From positions 1 through 15,098 of the forward strand of contig JBEIDK010000078.1 of assembly GCA_040383485.1 (NCBI GenBank): a stretch of 15,098 bases of DNA, written 5' to 3'. This DNA comes from JBEIDK01 sp040383485. Its GTDB lineage: Bacteria; Bacteroidota; Bacteroidia; UBA4408. The translations under genes were made by a program, and so were the position numbers. Shown here one piece after another: positions 8,144 through 13,626 of the stretch (positions are counted from its first letter, which is position 1; the number at the start of each line of letters is the position of its first letter). A model generated the notes under the pieces. It was not told the DNA's origin and did no database searches. It was given only the letters and a program-made list of their open reading frames with translations.

Positions 8144-8880
8144 TGCAGAATATATTATCGATAATCAATAAAAATGCTGTAGCGAAAAAAAAATCATTCG
8201 CCTTGCTTTTAGACCCTGATAAATTTGATGATTTAAGTATCATTGAAAATGCTGAAAAGCTGCAAGTTGATTATTTTTTTGTTGGTGGTAGTTTAATTAC
8301 TGAAGGCAATCTTGAGGAAACAATAAAATCAATCAAGTCAAAAACAACAATTCCTGTAATCATTTTTCCTGGAAGTGCAAATCACATTACTAGCATAGCT
8401 GACGGTATTTTATTACTGTCTCTTTTATCCGGAAGAAATGCTGATTATCTTATTGGTCAACACATACAAGCAGCTCCTGTATTAAAAAAATCAGGTTTAG
8501 AAATACTTTCAACAGGATATATACTCATTGACGGCGGAAACATTACTACTGTGGCTTATATTAGCAATACAACTCCAATTCCATCCAATAAACCAGAAGT
8601 AGCAGTAGTTACAGCTATGGCAGGAGAGATGATTGGACATAAATTAATTTATTTAGATGCTGGTAGTGGAGCTATTCATCATATTAATGAGCTATTAATT
8701 AATATGGTTAAAAAAAATATTACTATTCCTTTAATTGTTGGAGGAGGCATAAGAGATGCTAAAACCGCTGAAAAAATCTGGAACTCAGGTGCAGACATTA
8801 TTGTAGTTGGAAATGCAATAGAAAAAAACTCGAACTTATTACATCAAATAATTGATGTAAGAAATCAACTTAATTCCTAA
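8143..8880 (+). CDS. Geranylgeranylglyceryl/heptaprenylglyceryl-phosphate synthase family protein
   Basis: A 245-residue (beta/alpha)8-barrel prenyltransferase of the GGGPS/PcrB family. It joins a polyprenyl diphosphate to sn-glycerol 1-phosphate through an ether bond, the first step of archaeal-type lipid synthesis. Family motifs are all present: LLDPDK (22-27), FVGGS (46-50), FPGSANHI (75-82), LSLLSGRNADYLIGQH (92-107), STGYILIDGG (123-132), YLDAGSGA (170-177), and the phosphate-binding VGGGIR (199-204) and VGNAIEK (222-228). No part is missing, so it should be active. Chain length of the prenyl donor cannot be read here. Flavobacterial homologues have been reported to make geranylgeranylglyceryl phosphate, though its role in bacterial envelopes is unclear. 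It follows gldH with a 1-nt overlap (TAATG) and closes the ricT operon. The gap to sucC is 234 bp. Confidence 0.93.
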   Translation: MQNILSIINKNAVAKKKSFALLLDPDKFDDLSIIENAEKLQVDYFFVGGSLITEGNLEETIKSIKSKTTIPVIIFPGSANHITSIADGILLLSLLSGRNADYLIGQHIQAAPVLKKSGLEILSTGYILIDGGNITTVAYISNTTPIPSNKPEVAVVTAMAGEMIGHKLIYLDAGSGAIHHINELLINMVKKNITIPLIVGGGIRDAKTAEKIWNSGADIIVVGNAIEKNSNLLHQIIDVRNQLNS

Positions 8881-9064
8881 ATTAAATTAAACTTCGGTTT
8901 CATATTATAACTTCGAAATAAATTATTTAAAATCTAACGCTTGGGTAAAAGTTATCTTCCACCTATTTTAAAAAGAGTTATTTAATAAAACGGATGCTCT
9001 ATTGCCTATGCTCTTTTTAACGTGAATTAAAATTTATTTTCACTCAAACATAGATTTCAAATTC

Positions 9065-9093
9065 TTTGTCATCTCAAAAAATAATTACATTCG
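9065..9093 (+). promoter_or_regulatory. Bacteroidota-type promoter of sucC
   Basis: TTTG at 9065-9068 and TACATTCG at 9086-9093 are separated by 17 bp. They match the -33/-7 architecture TTTG ... TAnnTTTG with one mismatch (C for T in the -7 box). The -7 box ends 21 nt before the sucC ATG, and the leader is A-rich with no Shine-Dalgarno sequence, as usual in this phylum. Confidence 0.5.
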
Positions 9094-9114
9094 CATCACA
9101 AAAAAAATAACTAA

Positions 9115-10326
9115 ATGAATATTCACGAATATCAAGGTAAATCAATCTTAAAAAGTTATGGTGTTGCCATACAAGAAGGCATTGTTGCTGATACTGCCGA
9201 AGGTGCTGTTGAAGCCGCTAAAGAATTGCAAAAGCAAACCGGTACAGGTTGGTGGGTTGTAAAAGCACAAATCCATGCTGGTGGTAGAGGAAAAGGCTCA
9301 ATAGTTGGTATGGACCAAAGAGGTGTTGCATTAGCAAAAAATCTTGATGATGTAAAAAAAATCTCTACCAATTTATTAGGTAATACTTTAGTTACCATAC
9401 AAACTGGAGAAGCTGGTAAGCAAGTAAATAAAGTTTTAATAGCTCAAGATGTTTACTATCCTGGAGAAAGTGCTACAAAAGAGTTTTATATGAGTGTTTT
9501 GCTTGACCGTACCAAAGGCAGAAACATTATTATGTACTCTACCGAAGGTGGAATGAATATTGAAGATGTTGCTCACAACACTCCTCATTTAATTTTTAAA
9601 GAAGAAATTGACCCGGCAGTTGGTTTACAAGGTTTTCAGGCTCGTAAAATTGCCTTTAATTTAGGTTTATCAGGCGAAGGATTCAAGCAAATGGTAAAGT
9701 TCGTAACTGCTCTTTATAAGGCTTATGATTCTATTGATGCATCTATGTTTGAAATAAATCCAGTATTAAAAACTTCTGATAATAAAATTATTGCTGTTGA
9801 TAGTAAAGTTAGTTTTGATGAAAATGCATTATACCGCCATCCAGATTATTTAGCGATGCGTGATAAATCGGAAGAAGATCCTACAGAAGTAGAAGCCGCA
9901 GAGTTTAACCTGAATTATGTAAAACTTGATGGTAATGTTGGTTGTATGGTTAATGGGGCTGGTCTTGCAATGGCTACAATGGACATTATTAAGTTGAGTG
10001 GTGGTGAACCAGCAAACTTTTTAGATGTTGGCGGAACGGCAAATGCTGAGCGTGTTGAACAAGCTTTCCGAATTATCCTGAAAGACCCTAATGTTAAAGC
10101 AATATTGGTTAATATTTTTGGCGGTATTGTTCGTTGTGATAGAGTTGCACAAGGTATTGTTGATGCATATAAAAATATGGGAACAATAAATGTTCCTATT
10201 ATCATTCGTTTGCAGGGCACGAATGCTGTTGAAGCAAAGAAAATAATTGACGATAGCGGACTTAAGGTTTATTCAGCAATTGCTTTGCATGAAGCAGCTG
10301 AATTGGTAAGTAAAGTTCTTGCTTAA
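9115..10326 (+). CDS. sucC: Succinate-CoA ligase [ADP-forming] subunit beta
   Basis: A 403-residue ATP-grasp subunit. With the alpha subunit SucD it converts succinyl-CoA plus ADP and phosphate to succinate, CoA and ATP in the TCA cycle. It starts with the family signature MNIHEYQGKSILKSYGV. The ATP-grasp part includes VVKAQIHAGGRGKG (about 48-61) and the metal-binding region EINP (about 213-216). The C-terminal part has GNVGCMVNGAGLAMATMD and FLDVGGTANAERV, followed by NIFGGIVRCD. Length is slightly above the usual 385-400 because of small insertions such as GESATKEFYMSVLLDRTKGRN. All core motifs look intact. sucC stands alone here with its own promoter and a strong terminator directly after it. 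sucD must be elsewhere, a separation I believe is common in Bacteroidota. Confidence 0.97.
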   Translation: MNIHEYQGKSILKSYGVAIQEGIVADTAEGAVEAAKELQKQTGTGWWVVKAQIHAGGRGKGSIVGMDQRGVALAKNLDDVKKISTNLLGNTLVTIQTGEAGKQVNKVLIAQDVYYPGESATKEFYMSVLLDRTKGRNIIMYSTEGGMNIEDVAHNTPHLIFKEEIDPAVGLQGFQARKIAFNLGLSGEGFKQMVKFVTALYKAYDSIDASMFEINPVLKTSDNKIIAVDSKVSFDENALYRHPDYLAMRDKSEEDPTEVEAAEFNLNYVKLDGNVGCMVNGAGLAMATMDIIKLSGGEPANFLDVGGTANAERVEQAFRIILKDPNVKAILVNIFGGIVRCDRVAQGIVDAYKNMGTINVPIIIRLQGTNAVEAKKIIDDSGLKVYSAIALHEAAELVSKVLA

Positions 10327-10342
10327 GCAATAAAGAATAATG

Positions 10343-10375
10343 AAAAGCTGCAACGTTTGTTGCGGCTTTTTTTTT
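10343..10375 (+). terminator. Intrinsic terminator after sucC
   Basis: A 12-bp stem (AAAAGCTGCAAC / GTTGCGGCTTTT, one G-T wobble) closes a GTTT tetraloop and runs into nine Ts in total. It begins 16 nt after the sucC stop. The A-run on the 5' side would also permit some termination from the minus strand. It isolates sucC from the mini-gene and peptidase downstream. Confidence 0.9.
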
Positions 10376-10418
10376 ATTTCATTCTAGTATTATTACTATT
10401 TTTAATTAAAATATTTAA

Positions 10419-10598
10419 ATGAAATACGCTTTTTTATTTCTACTTATTACTTTCTCAATACATTGTTTTTCGCAGAATTGTTTGTTTAGGCAAACGCAGG
10501 TGAATGATGCATTACAAAATGCTTTTGAAAAAAGTAAGCTTGAAAGAATAAAAACTTACTTCGCAAATTACACAAAGGTTATACAAACAATAAATTAG
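10419..10598 (+). CDS. Small exported protein of unknown function (59 aa)
   Basis: A short frame begins at the ATG at 10419 and ends with TAG at 10596-10598, just 4 nt before the ATG of the S9 peptidase gene. Residues 1-19 form a good signal peptide, MKYAFLFLLITFSIHCFSQ, with cleavage most likely after Q19 or S18, a pattern common in this phylum. The mature peptide would be only about 40 residues: one cysteine (C21), several K/R/E residues and a helix-prone stretch (VNDALQNAFEKSKLERIK). A second Cys (C16) is inside the signal and has no good lipobox. I recognise no family. The spacing says it is co-transcribed with the peptidase, so it could be a chaperone-like, inhibitory or substrate partner, but that is inference. 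It could also be the broken 5' end of a longer exported gene. No clear promoter is visible in the 43 bp after the sucC terminator. Confidence 0.55.
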   Translation: MKYAFLFLLITFSIHCFSQNCLFRQTQVNDALQNAFEKSKLERIKTYFANYTKVIQTIN

Positions 10599-10602
10599 AA
10601 TC

Positions 10603-12543
10603 ATGAATAAAAATGTATTATGTATTGCTATCTTAATAGCTTCAGTTACTAATTCAAATTCTCAAGTAGGTAAGCTAAAGGTTCCAGAAAACCTAGTGGT
10701 TGAAAATATACCTGAACTAAATAACACGGTTGCCAACGAGGTAAAAGCATACACTGAATCGAGAGGCGCTTTTTTTGCTGGTTGGCATCCTCAAAAAAAA
10801 GAAATGATTATTTCTACAAGGTTTGCCAACATAAGTCAATTGCATTATGTAAAAATGCCTGGCGGCGATAGAAAACAAATTACATTCTTCGATGAACCAG
10901 TTGCGGGGGCTACATTTGAACCTATAAATGGAGATTATTTCTTGTTCATGAAAGACAATGGTGGAAATGAATTTTCTCAAATATTTAGACAAGATGTAAA
11001 CTCAAAAAAAGTAAGCCAAATTACTGTGGGCAAGCGCACCCAAAATGGCTATAATGCCTGGAATAACAAGAAAAACAAGATAGCCTATTCTTCAACAAGA
11101 AGAAATGGTGCCGACAGAGACTTTTATATCATGAATCCGCTTGATACCAATTCTAACTTACTAGTATCAGAAAATATTGGCGGAGGATGGGGTATTTCGG
11201 ATTGGTCACCCAATGATGATAAATTATTGGTAGGTGAAGGCCTTTCTATTAATGAATCTCGTATATATGTATTGGACTTAAACACCAAAATAAAAACGAG
11301 AATATTACCATTAGTAGATGAAAGAACTACTTATTCAGCACTTAAATATTCTAAAGATGCAAAAGGTTTTTTCTTGCTCACAAACAAAGACAGTGAATTT
11401 AACCGCTTGGCTTATTATAATTTCGATACTAAAAAATTAGATATCATTACTTCACAAATAAATTGGGACATCGAGGATGTTGATTTTACTGAAGACATGT
11501 CCAATATTGTTTTCTCATCCAATGAGAATGGACTCTCTAAAGTATATTTATACTCTGTTACTGAAAAAAAAATAACCGAAATCAATAACCTTCCAAATTG
11601 CACTATTGGCGGACTAACATGGTTTAAAGATGGTAAATCGTTTGCCTTAACCATTAATTCATTTAGTTCTTCATCAGACGTTTTTGAGTATGAAGTGGAT
11701 TCAAAAAAATTAATCCGTTGGACTGAAAGTGAGCTTGGTAACATGGATATTTCCGACTTAAAAGAACCAACATTAATAAAATGGAACTCTTTCGATAAAA
11801 AAGAAATTTCAGGATTTTATTACAAGGCAGCATCAAAATTTACTGGCAAAAGACCTGTAATTATTAATATACATGGCGGGCCAGAAGGTCAATCAAGACC
11901 CGGATTTTTGGCCAGAAATAACTATTATTTAAATGAGTTAGGTATTTCAATCATATTTCCGAATGTAAGAGGTTCCGAAGGTTTTGGCAAAACATTTCTC
12001 GATGCCGATAATGGATACAAAAGAGAAGAATCAGTAAAGGATATTGGTGCTTTAATTGAATGGATTGCCACCCAACCAGATTTAGATAAAGATAGAATCA
12101 TGATTACAGGTGGCAGTTATGGAGGTTACATGACCTTAGCATGTTCTTTTTGGTATGCCGAAAAAATTCGCTGTTCATTAGATGTTGTAGGTATTTCAAA
12201 TTTCAACACCTTCCTTAAGAATACAGAAAGCTATAGAAGAGATTTAAGAAGAGTAGAATATGGTGATGAGAGAGACCCAAAGATGAGTGAGTTTTTGGAA
12301 AAAATATCTCCATTAAATCATACCAAGGAAATTACAAAGCCTATGTTTATTGTGCAAGGCGAAAATGACCCTAGAGTGCCGGCAAGCGAAGCGGTACAAA
12401 TGAAAGATAAGATAAAAGAAAATGGCGGTACAGTTTGGTTTTTAATGGCGAAAGATGAAGGACATGGTTTCAAGAAAAAAGGCAATATTGATTTCCAATT
12501 CTATTCTACCATTGAATTTATTAGAAGGTATTTATTGAATTAA
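10603..12543 (+). CDS. Exported S9 family serine peptidase (prolyl oligopeptidase/DPP-type)
   Basis: A 646-residue protein with a signal peptide (MNKNVLCIAILIASVTNSNS, cleavage near S20/Q21), so probably periplasmic. Residues about 50-380 form a WD40-like/TolB-type beta-propeller that restricts access to the active site (WHPQKKEMIISTRF, WSPNDDKLLVGEG and FTEDMSNIVFSSNENG mark the blades). Residues about 385-646 are the alpha/beta-hydrolase domain. It has the oxyanion-side motif INIHGGPEGQ (421-430), the nucleophile S505 in GGSYGGYM, the acid D589 in GENDPRVPASEA and the histidine H621 in DEGHGF. The triad is complete. Family members cut short peptides, often after proline or removing acylated or dipeptide N-termini; the exact specificity cannot be read. 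It lies 4 nt downstream of the small exported-protein gene. Its stop at 12541 is followed within 13 bp by the OmpA-gene relic. Confidence 0.93.
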   Translation: MNKNVLCIAILIASVTNSNSQVGKLKVPENLVVENIPELNNTVANEVKAYTESRGAFFAGWHPQKKEMIISTRFANISQLHYVKMPGGDRKQITFFDEPVAGATFEPINGDYFLFMKDNGGNEFSQIFRQDVNSKKVSQITVGKRTQNGYNAWNNKKNKIAYSSTRRNGADRDFYIMNPLDTNSNLLVSENIGGGWGISDWSPNDDKLLVGEGLSINESRIYVLDLNTKIKTRILPLVDERTTYSALKYSKDAKGFFLLTNKDSEFNRLAYYNFDTKKLDIITSQINWDIEDVDFTEDMSNIVFSSNENGLSKVYLYSVTEKKITEINNLPNCTIGGLTWFKDGKSFALTINSFSSSSDVFEYEVDSKKLIRWTESELGNMDISDLKEPTLIKWNSFDKKEISGFYYKAASKFTGKRPVIINIHGGPEGQSRPGFLARNNYYLNELGISIIFPNVRGSEGFGKTFLDADNGYKREESVKDIGALIEWIATQPDLDKDRIMITGGSYGGYMTLACSFWYAEKIRCSLDVVGISNFNTFLKNTESYRRDLRRVEYGDERDPKMSEFLEKISPLNHTKEITKPMFIVQGENDPRVPASEAVQMKDKIKENGGTVWFLMAKDEGHGFKKKGNIDFQFYSTIEFIRRYLLN

Positions 12544-12553
12544 AAATCACTTC

Positions 12554-12601
12554 ACCATTATCTGTATGGCCTGATATTTCAGTTTTTATATTTGTGTTTT
12601 T
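12554..12601 (-). pseudogene. Relic fragment of an OmpA-family C-terminal domain gene
   Basis: On the minus strand this piece reads KNTNIKTEISGHTDNG. It is preceded by a stop (TAG, 12604-12602) and has no start. EISGHTDN is the peptidoglycan-binding OmpA motif, in the same frame as in the intact OmpA-type gene at 13627-15098. The relic also keeps a KN at the same spacing upstream (KNSTLMIE in the intact copy, KNTNIKTE here). After GHTDN the similarity stops, 12 bp from the peptidase stop codon. It is too short to be a gene and is best read as debris of a partial duplication, insertion or deletion. Confidence 0.6.
12556..12581. repeat. 26-bp direct repeat, left copy (orphan)
   Basis: Twenty-six bases (starting CATTATCTGTATGG) are identical to 13821-13846 in the same orientation, synonymous positions included. 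This copy lies just beyond the peptidase stop; the other is inside the OmpA-type gene. The two copies bracket about 1.24 kb that holds fic and the last 64 codons plus stop of the OmpA-type gene. Confidence 0.9.
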
Positions 12602-12995
12602 CTAGGAAATTGTCATTTCCCTAAAAAGGCACAAATGCCAATAAAATCATATATTTTTAAGCTAATTATTTATTAAATAATTTACCCATAAGTTCCGAAC
12701 CTATTATGTCATCCTACATTTTTGTTCAGTGCTCTAACGGTCTCAATTTTTCTGGTTTTTCATTACAATCTAATTGAGTTAAGCCATATTGGAAGTTCAG
12801 AAGGTTAAGGAAATTAAATACATGGTAGAATTTTATTGTCTGATATGGACAATCAGTAAAGCAATCTCAAATTCATCAAAAGCTAAACATTTAGTATTAT
12901 TGCATAAAGATTAATTAAAAAATCAGAGCACTTATTCAGAACTAATTATCAATGGCAATTCAAATTATATATATTTTAATTAAGTATCACCTATA

Positions 12996-13547
12996 ATGAA
13001 AAATATAGACAAACTGAGTTTAGCAAATGCATTTCGCCTATTCGAAACAAATGATATTAATTCAATTGAAGTAGGCACAACCAAAGGGCTTCAAGCTATA
13101 CACAATTATTTATTCAAGGATTTATATGATTTTGCTGGGCAAATCAGAAGTCAAAACATTTCTAAAGGTGGATTTAGATTTGCCAACGCTTTATATCTGA
13201 ATGAAGCTTTAGCAAAGATAGAACAAATGCCACAAAGCACCTTCGAAGAAATAATAGCAAAATACATTGAAATGAATATTGCACATCCTTTTTTAGAAGG
13301 AAATGGAAGAACAACAAGAATTTGGTTGGATATAATTCTGAAAAATCAACTCAAAAAAGTGGTAAACTGGCAGTTTGTAGATAAATCATTGTATATGCAA
13401 GCAATGGAACGCAGCCCAATTAATGATTTAGAATTAAAAACAATACTATTTGCCAATCTTACTGTAGATACAGATAATAGGGAAGTTATTTTTAAAGGTA
13501 TCGAGCAATCTTATTTTTATGAAGGTTACAAAAAAGAAGAAGAGTAG
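12996..13547 (+). CDS. fic: Class III Fic-domain AMP-transferase (NmFic-like)
   Basis: A 183-residue single-domain Fic protein. The full active-site motif is present, HPFLEGNGRTTR, with catalytic H97, metal ligand E101, N103 and R105/R108 for ATP phosphates. The flap that docks target proteins is about residues 49-68 (QIRSQNISKGGFRFANALYL). The C-terminus carries the class III inhibitory motif (S/T)xxxE(G/N): S172-Y-F-Y-E176-G177. E176 should block productive ATP binding by contacting the second Fic arginine (R108). The protein closely resembles my recollection of Neisseria meningitidis NmFic almost throughout. That enzyme is held inactive as a tetramer, is released by dilution and by auto-AMPylation of the Tyr next to the Ser (Y173 here), and has been reported to modify DNA gyrase. 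An in-frame TAA at 12981 fixes the start. No antitoxin gene is adjacent, as expected for a self-inhibited enzyme. It stands alone, convergent with the OmpA-type gene (79 bp between stops). Confidence 0.95.
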   Translation: MKNIDKLSLANAFRLFETNDINSIEVGTTKGLQAIHNYLFKDLYDFAGQIRSQNISKGGFRFANALYLNEALAKIEQMPQSTFEEIIAKYIEMNIAHPFLEGNGRTTRIWLDIILKNQLKKVVNWQFVDKSLYMQAMERSPINDLELKTILFANLTVDTDNREVIFKGIEQSYFYEGYKKEEE

Positions 13548-13626
13548 TTGTAAAACGTAACTTCAACATGTATGATTTAAAGAAAAGATTAACGCTCGAA
13601 ACCATATTAGTAACAAATAGAAATTC

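Larger units (their letters stand above)
12544..12995. other. 452-bp gene-free stretch with relic and weak inverted repeats
   Basis: No credible gene is seen on either strand; stops are dense. It holds the OmpA relic and 26-bp repeat at its left end. An imperfect hairpin follows at about 12605-12624 (GGAAAT/ATTTCC around TGTC, then an extra C), without a T-tract. A 6-bp inverted repeat ATTGTC-7nt-GACAAT lies at 12835-12853. An 8-bp inverted pair, AGTGCTCT near 12728 and AGAGCACT near 12925, could be degraded element ends. No clear Bacteroidota promoter for fic was found; TATATTTT-like sequence around 12970 is a weak match. The character is that of decayed intergenic DNA. Confidence 0.6.

Noticed and set aside
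8970..9018. Inverted repeat AAAAAGAG ... CTCTTTTT after the GGGPS gene as a terminator
   Set aside because: The stem is only 8 bp, mostly A-T, with a 33-nt loop, so a terminator is doubtful. I see no better one for the ricT operon.
9156..9398. Minus-strand open frame inside sucC
   Set aside because: Antisense shadow of strongly conserved sucC coding sequence. The same applies to 9915-10220.
10717..10992. Minus-strand open frames inside the S9 peptidase gene (also 11415-11744)
   Set aside because: They are antisense shadows with no signals of their own.
12604..12626. Imperfect GGAAAT/ATTTCC hairpin after the peptidase gene as a terminator
   Set aside because: The stem has a bulge and neither strand has a U-run after it.
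12676..12725. Minus-strand peptide DDIIGSELMGKLFNK between two stops as a gene relic
   Set aside because: Only about 15 codons, no family recognised; it cannot be told from chance.
12822..12914. A 30-codon plus-strand frame (MVEFYCLIWT...) upstream of fic
   Set aside because: Too short, no leader or conserved look, no recognisable antitoxin features and 81 bp away from fic. Class III Fic proteins do not need a separate antitoxin.
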